The translations under genes were made by a program, and so were the position numbers. From the NCBI GenBank assembly GCA_964503315.1, contig CAZCZL010000002.1, positions 62,001 to 126,000 of the forward strand: a DNA stretch of 64,000 nt, written 5' to 3'. How positions within the stretch are numbered: position 1 is the first letter of the stretch; every line of letters begins with the position of its first letter. The DNA comes from FEB-12 sp964503315 (GTDB taxonomy: Bacteria > Zixibacteria > MSB-5A5 > GN15 > FEB-12). Under the pieces are notes generated by a model that was not told the DNA's origin, did not search any database, and saw only the letters and a list, made by a program, of their open reading frames with translations. Below are positions 49,800 through 56,319 of the stretch, piece by piece.

Positions 49800-50711
49800 A
49801 TGGTCACACGAAATCAAATTGCCAGCGTCGCACGAGTTCTGATCCTCTGCCTCTGCGTCCTGGCTGCCACCACCTCACTTTACGCGCAGACGGATGAAGC
49901 CAAGGCCGCGTATAACGAGGGCCAAACCGCCATGCAGGCGAAGAACTACGAGGCCGCCATCACCGCCTACCAAAAGGCGATCCAGGCGGATCCCCAGTAT
50001 TACGACGCGTATCTGAACCTGGGCGTCTGCTACTACGCTACCGAGAAGTACGACGAGGCGATCGCGAACTTCACGACAGCCTGCGAGAAAAAGCCTGAAA
50101 ATACCAAAGCGTTCATCAATCTGGCCAAAGTGCAGTCGACCATGAAGCGCTATCCGGAGGCGATCACTTCGTTCGAGAGCGCGGTGAAGAACTCGACCAC
50201 ATTGGCCGACACCGCGGCGAATATGACTGAGATCGCCAAGATCCAGAGCAAAACCAACGAGCACGCCGCGGTTATTGCGACCCTTGAGAAGGTGCATGCT
50301 CTCAATGCCGCTACCGACGAGACCTGGATGCTGATGGGAAAAGCGTATCAGGGACAGCAAAAGACCAAGGACGCGATTGCCGCATACGAAAAGTCGATCG
50401 CCGCGAAAGAAGTCAATTACCCGGCTCACTTCGCGCTGGGGAACATCTATCTGCAGTCAGAAGATTACGCCAATGCATCGAAGCAGTACAAGGCCGCACT
50501 TGAAGATGACCCGAAAGCGTTTCGTGCCGCGTACAATTACGCTATCTCGGCCGAACAACTCGACCCGAACAATATCGATGCTAACCTGGCCAATTGGCAG
50601 GAGTATATTCGACTGGCCAAGAACCAGCCGAAAGCCAAGGATGATGTTGCGGTGGCGACCCAGCATGTGAAAGAGTTGGAAGCCGCTAAGACAGCCAAGG
50701 CCGGCAACTAA
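49800..50711 (+). CDS. Exported TPR-repeat protein
   Basis: This 303-residue protein starts at ATG 49800, with AAGGAGA upstream. A signal peptide (about 1-29, ending TTSLYAQT) is followed by seven or so tetratricopeptide repeats. The first are AKAAYNEGQTAMQAKNYEAA, ITAYQKAIQADPQYYDAYLN and LGVCYYATEKYDEAIANFTT. The repeats mediate protein-protein contacts, probably in the periplasm. No catalytic domain is seen. It stands alone between purE and a terminator. Confidence 0.85.
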   Translation: MVTRNQIASVARVLILCLCVLAATTSLYAQTDEAKAAYNEGQTAMQAKNYEAAITAYQKAIQADPQYYDAYLNLGVCYYATEKYDEAIANFTTACEKKPENTKAFINLAKVQSTMKRYPEAITSFESAVKNSTTLADTAANMTEIAKIQSKTNEHAAVIATLEKVHALNAATDETWMLMGKAYQGQQKTKDAIAAYEKSIAAKEVNYPAHFALGNIYLQSEDYANASKQYKAALEDDPKAFRAAYNYAISAEQLDPNNIDANLANWQEYIRLAKNQPKAKDDVAVATQHVKELEAAKTAKAGN

Positions 50712-50736
50712 GTTCACGCTTCACAACACATTTGAG

Positions 50737-50765
50737 AAAAGCCCTCGCACGCGAGGGCTTTTCTT
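50737..50765 (+). terminator. Rho-independent terminator of the TPR gene
   Basis: AAAAGCCCTCGC pairs with GCGAGGGCTTTT, followed by CTTT. It lies 26 bp past the stop at 50711. Confidence 0.85.
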
Positions 50766-50918
50766 TGGTTTAAGGTCGTTGTCCGCCTTCGCTCTTTCTC
50801 CTTGACAAACCCGCGAAGATGCTGCAATTTTATTCTATCACGCGACAAGACTATGGAGGGTCATCAGACGTTAGGCTCATACCTATGCCCAATTGCCTGG
50901 CCGAAGAAGACTCTCCTA
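50766..50918. other. Intergenic stretch with a TTGACA box, no convincing gene
   Basis: On the plus strand TTGACA (50803-50808) has a poor -10 (CAATTT at 17 nt). A plus-strand frame from here runs to 51196, but it is mostly antisense to the 50986-52224 gene. A small RNA or a short leader cannot be excluded. Confidence 0.25.
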
Positions 50919-50947
50919 CAAAACAGAAAGCCGCCATGGATGGCGGC
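50919..50947 (-). terminator. Rho-independent terminator of the triple-repeat gene
   Basis: GCCGCCAT pairs with ATGGCGGC; on the minus strand it is followed by TTTCTGTTTTG. It lies about 40 bp past the stop at 50986. Confidence 0.75.
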
Positions 50948-50985
50948 CATTCTGTTGTCATATACTCGCGAAGCGGCGTACGTTT

Positions 50986-52224
50986 CTATTTCGTGAATTC
51001 TACTTTGCTGAAGTCTTCCCAGTCGACCCGCGTTTCTTTCCCTTTACCGGTGTCGATAAAGATGCCCTTGTTCCCCGAGTCAATATCATTGGAACCGCGG
51101 AGGCGGAAAGTGCGACCATCCGAGACCGTCACTTCGCAACTCCGTGAAGTGGTCCGCTCTATCTGTTTGACGAGCCCGAATTCGATATCGAACTGAAGAT
51201 CCCGATACTCACCATCAAGGATCTCCCACGTGAATTCTTCGTCATTATCCCAGCGGATAGTCCCGGTATAAGTGTCGCCGTCTTCAGTGTAGACGGTTCC
51301 CTTAAGCGGACGGCCACCGTCGAACTTATCGTAGGACGGCTGCGACGGCGCGGGCTTGAATTCAAGTGTCTCAAACTGATCCCAGGTAACCGTCACCTGT
51401 CCAAAGGCCGGGTCAGAGACGATGATGCCATTATTGCTTTCATCTACATCATTCGAACCTTTGAGGATCATTTCCTCCCCACCCTTGAGATGAACAGTGG
51501 TCCCGCTTGAGGAGTAGCGCTCGAGCGACGCTATCTTTTCGAACTTCACTTTGCGGCTGCGATCCTTAGATTCGCCCTCGAGCAGATCCGAGGTGAATAC
51601 TTCGTCCACGTCCCACGCAATGAACCCCGTATAGGTGTCGCCGCGTCGCGTTGTCAGAGTGCCGTAGAGCCGTTCACCGAAAGATGATTCGAGTCCCGCT
51701 CGTCCCGGCATCAGATCGACCAGCTCGATATCTTCCCAGGATAATTCGGTTTCGCCTTCGCCGTTATCCTCGATGATCAACTCGCGCATATTGGAGCCAA
51801 TGTCGGTTGAGCCGCCAGTAAGAACCAGTGTCTCGCCGGATTTCAGGGTGATGCGAGCTTCATCGTCGCCCCGTGGTTCGATCGACTTGATATGCCCGAA
51901 GCGGATCCCTGATTCAGCCGAACCGGGCCAGCCATTTTCATCGAAGTCCCATTGGGCGATATCCATTCCGAAAACTTGTACTTTCTTTGATTTGCGACGG
52001 GAGGATTGAGAGGACTTGTCAGCGTTGTCGTCGTCGAGTTCTTTGGTGCCGTTCAGCAAGTCCACCCAGCTCGCTTCATTCTTGTCCCAGCGGATCAGCC
52101 CTTCATAGGTGTCACCATCGACGTTTGTGATCTTGCCATAGATCCGCCCGCTGTTGTCGGCAGCCAACGCGGACGCAGCGAGTCCTACCGTCAGGGCGGT
52201 TAGCAGAAGTCGGGCTCGGAACAT
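50986..52224 (-). CDS. Secreted protein of three repeated beta-rich modules
   Basis: This 412-residue protein starts at ATG 52224, with GGAGG upstream and a signal peptide ending ALAAD. The mature protein consists of three copies of a module of about 120-130 residues. Each opens with a pair of strands (GKITNVDGDTYEGLIRWD; GTLTTRRGDTYTGFIAWD; GTVYTEDGDTYTGTIRWD). Each then has (D/E)LLxG-like and I-F-G-x-I-K-x-I-E-like strands, a G(G/S)xDI(D/G)S turn, and ends in a V-x-W-E/D-x-F/I-E strand (LSWEDIELVDL; VTWDQFETLEF; VDWEDFSKVEF). I do not recognise the fold; SH3/Sm-like small barrels are possible. It has no lipobox. Confidence 0.8.
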   Translation of the reverse strand: MFRARLLLTALTVGLAASALAADNSGRIYGKITNVDGDTYEGLIRWDKNEASWVDLLNGTKELDDDNADKSSQSSRRKSKKVQVFGMDIAQWDFDENGWPGSAESGIRFGHIKSIEPRGDDEARITLKSGETLVLTGGSTDIGSNMRELIIEDNGEGETELSWEDIELVDLMPGRAGLESSFGERLYGTLTTRRGDTYTGFIAWDVDEVFTSDLLEGESKDRSRKVKFEKIASLERYSSSGTTVHLKGGEEMILKGSNDVDESNNGIIVSDPAFGQVTVTWDQFETLEFKPAPSQPSYDKFDGGRPLKGTVYTEDGDTYTGTIRWDNDEEFTWEILDGEYRDLQFDIEFGLVKQIERTTSRSCEVTVSDGRTFRLRGSNDIDSGNKGIFIDTGKGKETRVDWEDFSKVEFTK

Positions 52225-52321
52225 GTCGCCTCCATCTCGTTCAGGTTCATTGTCTCACTGGTTAGTAATACGAGACGGGGAGCGTTTGGGGTTCACTCCA
52301 GATGGTGATTTTTGCCTGTTC

Positions 52322-52340
52322 CGGGCAGAAATCCTGCCCG
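52322..52340 (-). terminator. Hairpin after the FlgD-tail gene, without clear U-tract
   Basis: CGGGCAG pairs with CTGCCCG around 5 nt, 4 bp past the stop at 52344. No T-run follows on the minus strand, so it may be an RNA-stabilising hairpin and not a terminator. Confidence 0.4.
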
Positions 52341-52343
52341 AAA

Positions 52344-54593
52344 TCACTTGAGCAGAATCATCTTACGGACCTCTGTCCGGTCACCCGCGCGAAGGCGATA
52401 GAAAAAGATCCCGGATGGAGCATCGCGGCCATCGGCGGTCTGTCCGTCCCAGGTCAGTGAATGTTCACCTGCGGACATTCCCCTGATCTCTACCTGATGG
52501 ATTGTTTGTCCGAGCACATTGAAGATCTCCAGAACCACGTCAGCGCGCTCCGACAGCACGAATTCGACCACCGTCGAGCCATTGAAGGGATTGGGATAAT
52601 TCTGACGAAGAGTGAATTCCGGCAACGCTGGGTGGTTGGGCTCATCAGATTCGGTGATCGTACTGACGGTCACCTCCCCCGGCACAAACGCAGGTCGTCC
52701 CCAACTGCCACTGGTCGCTTCGACTCGCAGACTGTAAACACCAATCGTCAGGCTGTCGACAGGGCTGAATCCTTCGACGGCATGGGTGACAATTCGTAGG
52801 TTTGCCAACTCGTATTTCCCGGACGGCAGACTATCACCGGGTTCCGCGGTTACTATTATGGCAACATGGTCAGAAGCATTTGACACCAGCTGTGCGGTGG
52901 CTCTCCCGACGAGAGTTCCGCCGACTGTCACACCACTACAATAGAAATAGTTGCTGTCCCAGACGAGAGGGACCACTAATTCCTGCGCTCCGTTCTCGAG
53001 ATATACCTCGATTGGCAAATCAGTAGAATCGAGCGGAAGACAATTCACCGCTCCACAGATAACTGAGTCCGTGATCGAATCAATAGTCGAAGTGACAGAT
53101 ACAGTTACTACCAACGATGAATCAGCGTTATCGGTGTCAATTAAGCGGACCTGAGCCGTGTGTATCCCTTCAGCGAGTAGTGAGGTAACGGCAAAGGATA
53201 GCGTATCGATGGTTGTCCCCGATGCGGGGGTTACCTGCAGCCATGCCTGTGAGGAGATGGCTGAATAATGCAATCCGTTCAGGCCGGCATGTTCGAGCAC
53301 CACTGACTGCGCGGCTGGAAACGGCCCACCGGGGTTCATTGAGAATGTTAATGCTGACGGTGTCGCCGCCAGATGCGGGTCGTTGTATTTCGCGACAGAT
53401 GTATAAATATCAAATCTCCCCTGTCGTTTGTCAGACCAGGTGACGTAGCGATAGCGTCCATCGACCGCAATGTCGGGCTGCAATTGCGCGCTGTCAGAAG
53501 GAAGGTGCATGCGGGTTGATGCAACGCGCACACTGCCATCAGCGTCAAGAATCTGGCCCATAATATCCCAGGAGGATGCCGTCGAGTCAGCCCAAACCAT
53601 TCCGACATTCCCCATCCTATCCGCGGCGACAGCGGGGTCACGTTGGGGCCGGGTCGAGCCATCGGTATTCAAACGGGTGTCAATCGTCTGTGCCTGGAAA
53701 AGAGTGTCGAAGCGACGATAGTAGACATCGGGATTGACGGGATAAGTGCCATTGCGCCAATCGGTCCAGACAACATGGAATCTTCCACGCCCATCACACG
53801 CGATATCGGGAAAGGCCTGACGAGTGGAGCTTATGTCGGAGTTGACCCGGATATTGCCGGCCTTCTTCACGCCGGATGGCGAGAAGAGTTGAACAAAAAT
53901 GTCGTCGGTACCCTGTCGATTATCATACCACGTCACGGCATACCAGCCATCTGGCGCGACGGAGACTCGCGCGCCATGCTGCTGCGCCAAATTGACATCA
54001 TCGTTTATCTTGAAATTGTTGCCGACCCGCGAGCCATTGGCTGCCAGCATCTGGCCATAGATATCCCAATTGCGGTTGCGGTAATCCGCCCAGACGACCA
54101 TACCGGATCCACCGGGAGCAATAGCAACATCTGGGGCTTCCTTAAGTGAATCCGGTGTCTCTATCGTGATGGGGGTATTTTCGCCGACGGGTGTGAGTGA
54201 CGAGTCGGTCCGCTGGAGGAAAATATCGGGATCATACGGATAGCTGCTGAGTCTGAAGTCCTGCCAGACGATCGAGTAATCGCCGGTTGAGGCGACGCCA
54301 AGCGCAGGATACGCCTGCCATGCGCCAAGAGTATCAAGATTGACGAGTTGATTTGAGTTGATACGTGTGCCCGAGGCCGAAATGCGTTGGAGGTAGATAT
54401 CGCTTTGACCGGAACGCTGGTCGGCCCAGACAATGACGAAACTTCCCGACGGCGCGGCCGCCACACGCGGGCGCTCATGCGTGGTCAGCAGGTTATCGTC
54501 GTTTACGAGCAGATCAATAATATCCGCACGCGCCATTGACACGGTCAGGCAGAGCGCGAAGCAGAGAACGCGAGGGAAGTAGTTCTGTTTCAT
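52344..54593 (-). CDS. Large secreted protein with C-terminal FlgD-like/sorting domain
   Basis: This 749-residue protein starts at ATG 54593 with a signal peptide (MKQNYFPRVLCFALCLTVSM, cut after ARA). I see no Shine-Dalgarno before it, and it starts 19 nt after the terminator U-tract of the upstream RNA. The first ~430 residues contain repeated blade-like motifs (VVWADQRSGQSDIYLQRI; IVWQDFRLSSY; VVWADYRNRNWDIYGQML; VTWYDNRQGTDDIFVQLF), suggesting a beta-propeller. A BACON/Ig-like region follows (about 440-530). The end has QNYPNPFNGSTVVEFVLSE and DAPSGIFFYRLRAG, a FlgD-Ig/type-A sorting-like module seen in many FCB secreted proteins. Type IX secretion itself is unproven. Confidence 0.8.
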   Translation of the reverse strand: MKQNYFPRVLCFALCLTVSMARADIIDLLVNDDNLLTTHERPRVAAAPSGSFVIVWADQRSGQSDIYLQRISASGTRINSNQLVNLDTLGAWQAYPALGVASTGDYSIVWQDFRLSSYPYDPDIFLQRTDSSLTPVGENTPITIETPDSLKEAPDVAIAPGGSGMVVWADYRNRNWDIYGQMLAANGSRVGNNFKINDDVNLAQQHGARVSVAPDGWYAVTWYDNRQGTDDIFVQLFSPSGVKKAGNIRVNSDISSTRQAFPDIACDGRGRFHVVWTDWRNGTYPVNPDVYYRRFDTLFQAQTIDTRLNTDGSTRPQRDPAVAADRMGNVGMVWADSTASSWDIMGQILDADGSVRVASTRMHLPSDSAQLQPDIAVDGRYRYVTWSDKRQGRFDIYTSVAKYNDPHLAATPSALTFSMNPGGPFPAAQSVVLEHAGLNGLHYSAISSQAWLQVTPASGTTIDTLSFAVTSLLAEGIHTAQVRLIDTDNADSSLVVTVSVTSTIDSITDSVICGAVNCLPLDSTDLPIEVYLENGAQELVVPLVWDSNYFYCSGVTVGGTLVGRATAQLVSNASDHVAIIVTAEPGDSLPSGKYELANLRIVTHAVEGFSPVDSLTIGVYSLRVEATSGSWGRPAFVPGEVTVSTITESDEPNHPALPEFTLRQNYPNPFNGSTVVEFVLSERADVVLEIFNVLGQTIHQVEIRGMSAGEHSLTWDGQTADGRDAPSGIFFYRLRAGDRTEVRKMILLK

Positions 54594-54611
54594 CACTATA
54601 GTAATGGCAAG

Positions 54612-54640
54612 AAAAATGCCCACTCATGCGAGTGGGCATT
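54612..54640 (-). terminator. Strong terminator after the bTHX gene and structured RNA
   Basis: AATGCCCACTC pairs perfectly with GAGTGGGCATT (11 bp) around a 4-nt loop, with TTTTTCTT next on the minus strand. Confidence 0.85.
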
Positions 54641-54787
54641 ATGACTTCGAATCTTACCGAGAAGCTGTTGTGGCTATTACCCTTGCACGAATGCGAGCCT
54701 GGGTGAGTCACCGGCTGCATCCGCTGAAGAAAGCTCCAACGGGAAACCACTTCCCTTTTCGCTAGGGAAGTTCTTCCGGCATATCAA
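54641..54787 (-). ncRNA. Candidate structured RNA downstream of the bTHX-like gene
   Basis: No reading frame fits here, but the minus-strand RNA folds well by eye. Helix A: ACUUCCCU/AGGGAAGU (54771-54764 with 54756-54749), 8 bp with a 7-nt loop. Helix B: a long irregular arm closed by GUUG/CAAC (54740-54737 with 54670-54667) and GCU/AGC. It continues through GGAUGC/GCAUUC (54722-54717 with 54694-54689) and GCC/GGC to an apical GGUG-ACU-CACC. Helix C: GCUUC/GAAGU (54665-54661 with 54648-54644). The terminator follows at once. Two helices contain G-U pairs that favour the minus strand. It matches no RNA family I know. Confidence 0.5.
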
Positions 54788-54883
54788 TTAGCGAAGTTTC
54801 TTTTTGTGGCGATCAGCGCGTCTACGTTTTTTGCGCTTATGCGTATTGATTTTATGCCGTTTCCGCTTTCGTCCGCAGGGCAT
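54788..54883 (-). CDS. Tiny basic ribosomal-type protein (bTHX / COX24-AURKAIP1 domain)
   Basis: A 31-codon gene starts at ATG 54883, with GGAGG 4 nt upstream, and ends at TAA 54788. The product reads MPCGRKRKRHKINTHKRKKR, then RRADRHKKKLR. It is extremely basic, and its pattern KRKRHK-x(3)-HKRKK-x(5)-RHKKK is that of the bacterial AURKAIP1/COX24-domain (DUF1713) proteins. These relate to the small-subunit ribosomal protein THX and its mitochondrial homologue. It should bind 16S rRNA. It lies 27 bp after the HU gene and is probably co-transcribed. A Cys at position 3 is notable. It is too short for usual ORF calls. Confidence 0.85.
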   Translation of the reverse strand: MPCGRKRKRHKINTHKRKKRRRADRHKKKLR

Positions 54884-54910
54884 TCATCCTCCATACAGCG
54901 TTGCAATAGG

Positions 54911-55195
54911 TTACAGTGACAGTTTAGTGATCATGTTTTTAAATTCGTTCGACGGTTTGAAGACCGGTACTTTCCGATCCGGAACCGGCACGACATCGCC
55001 AGTGCGCGGGTTGCGCGCCTTGCGTGCTTTGCGCAGTTTGATCTTGAAGGTACCAAACCCTCGAATCTCGATGTTGTGACCATTCTCGACCGATTTCTTC
55101 ACCGTATCAAGAAACGAGTCAACAACTACGGCTACGTCCGTGCGCGTAAGGCCGGTCTTTTCAGCCACTTTCTCGACTAGGTCCGCTTTTGTCAC
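54911..55195 (-). CDS. HU-family DNA-binding protein
   Basis: This 94-residue histone-like protein bends DNA as a dimer. It starts at GTG 55195 (MTKADLVEKVAEKTGLTRTD), with GAGGGAGG upstream. The signature IEIRGFGTFKIKLRKARKAR, followed by NPRTGD, is that of HU/IHF; the arm Pro is present (NPRTG). Two HU-like genes often occur per genome, so no letter is assigned. It is followed by the bTHX-like gene. The 203-bp gap upstream (55196-55398) holds AT-rich promoter-like sequence on the minus strand (TATTAT near 55322), without a clear gene. Confidence 0.95.
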   Translation of the reverse strand: MTKADLVEKVAEKTGLTRTDVAVVVDSFLDTVKKSVENGHNIEIRGFGTFKIKLRKARKARNPRTGDVVPVPDRKVPVFKPSNEFKNMITKLSL

Positions 55196-55398
55196 AGCGT
55201 CCTCCCTCGACGGTTATGTGTAGAGTGTCTGTTATTCATCTCCTGATGCTCTCCTCATGGCCTCCAGCCGTGCCCAGCCCGCGAAATCCATAAACGTTTG
55301 GGGCGCTGGAAGATAATAAACGATAACGGGAAAAAAAGAGAAAATTCGTGATTTGTCTATCTTTTTTTACGCCAACAGCCAGAAAAATGGCCGCTAAC

Positions 55399-56304
55399 TC
55401 ACTGGTACAGATAGAGCAGACTTGGGCCCGACACCCGTTGGTCAACCGCCTCATTGACCTTAGATAGGGTCTCCCCCAGCAGGTCAAAGATGGAAACCTT
55501 TTCCCGATAAGTCGGCCGAATGACCGTCGGCTCGCCCGTAATCTCAGCCAAATCAGCCGCCAAGTTGACTGCTTCGTGCAAGCCACCGAGCGTGTCAATC
55601 AGGCCTAAGTTATAGGCCTGCAATCCAGTATAGACAGAGCCATCCGCCAGCGGATAGATCTCCATCTTATCTTTCTCGCGACTGCTGGCGACCACCTCGA
55701 CAAACTGCTCGTAGGTCGACTGCACGACCGAATTGAGCATTTCCCGCTCTTTATCGGTCATGGGACGGGAGTAGGAGCCGACATCCTTGAGCTCTCCGGA
55801 CTTAATGGTCTCGGTTCCGATGCCGACTTTCCCCATCAGGTCCTGGAAGGTGTGAAACTGGAAAATGACGCCGATCGACCCGGTGAGCGTTCCGGGATTT
55901 GCTATGATCCGGTCCCCCGCGCACGCTATGTAATAGCCACCGGAAGCGGCCACAGAGGCCATCGAGATCACAACGGGTTTTTCATCGCGGGCACGCAGTA
56001 TAGCGTCGTAGATCTCCTGTGAGGGGGCCACACCGCCGCCCGGAGAGTTCACATGGACGACGATCGCCTCGACCGAGCTGTTGTCAGTGAAACGTTCGAG
56101 CTGGCGGATCACCTGCCGCGCCATCTCGTCATCGATCGGCCCAGAGACCTCGACAACGCCGATACCATTCCCGCCCATGGAACCGAATTCAAAACCACCT
56201 GATGAAGCTGCCATGCCGAACATCATCAGCGCAAACATACCGATTGCCATGAGTCCCCCCACGGCAATGATCACTCCGATGATCACATCGCGACGTCGTG
56301 CCAT
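55399..56304 (-). CDS. sppA: Signal peptide peptidase SppA (S49 family)
   Basis: This 301-residue membrane-anchored serine protease degrades cleaved signal peptides. It has an N-terminal transmembrane helix (about 8-32, VIIGVIIAVGGLMAIGMFAL) and one S49 domain. The catalytic Ser is in SVAASGGYYIACAGDRIIA and the general base Lys is in GELKDVGSYSRPMTDKE. VVHVNSPGGGVAPSQEI is the substrate-groove strand. It is of the short type, half the size of E. coli SppA and like the Bacillus enzyme. It lies 15 bp after the MltD-like gene. Confidence 0.93.
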   Translation of the reverse strand: MARRRDVIIGVIIAVGGLMAIGMFALMMFGMAASSGGFEFGSMGGNGIGVVEVSGPIDDEMARQVIRQLERFTDNSSVEAIVVHVNSPGGGVAPSQEIYDAILRARDEKPVVISMASVAASGGYYIACAGDRIIANPGTLTGSIGVIFQFHTFQDLMGKVGIGTETIKSGELKDVGSYSRPMTDKEREMLNSVVQSTYEQFVEVVASSREKDKMEIYPLADGSVYTGLQAYNLGLIDTLGGLHEAVNLAADLAEITGEPTVIRPTYREKVSIFDLLGETLSKVNEAVDQRVSGPSLLYLYQ

Positions 56305-56319
56305 TGTAATACTTGCCCG

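Noticed and set aside
50819..51196. Plus-strand 125-codon frame following a TTGACA box
   Set aside because: Two thirds overlap the end of the triple-repeat gene in antisense; the -10 is poor and the product has no recognisable pattern.
52344..52700. Definite type IX secretion signal
   Set aside because: NYPNPFN tails occur widely in FCB genomes as FlgD-Ig-like modules, also where type IX genes are unproven; no such secretion gene is in the window.
54641..54787. tRNA, SRP RNA, GEMM or cobalamin riboswitch
   Set aside because: A TTCGAA string and a GGAAG string attracted attention, but no cloverleaf, no GGAA-capped SRP hairpin and no conserved riboswitch core blocks could be fitted.
55236..55598. 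Minus-strand 120-codon frame after sppA
   Set aside because: It is sppA read in another frame followed by the AT-rich HU promoter region; the product is Arg/Ser-rich without structure.
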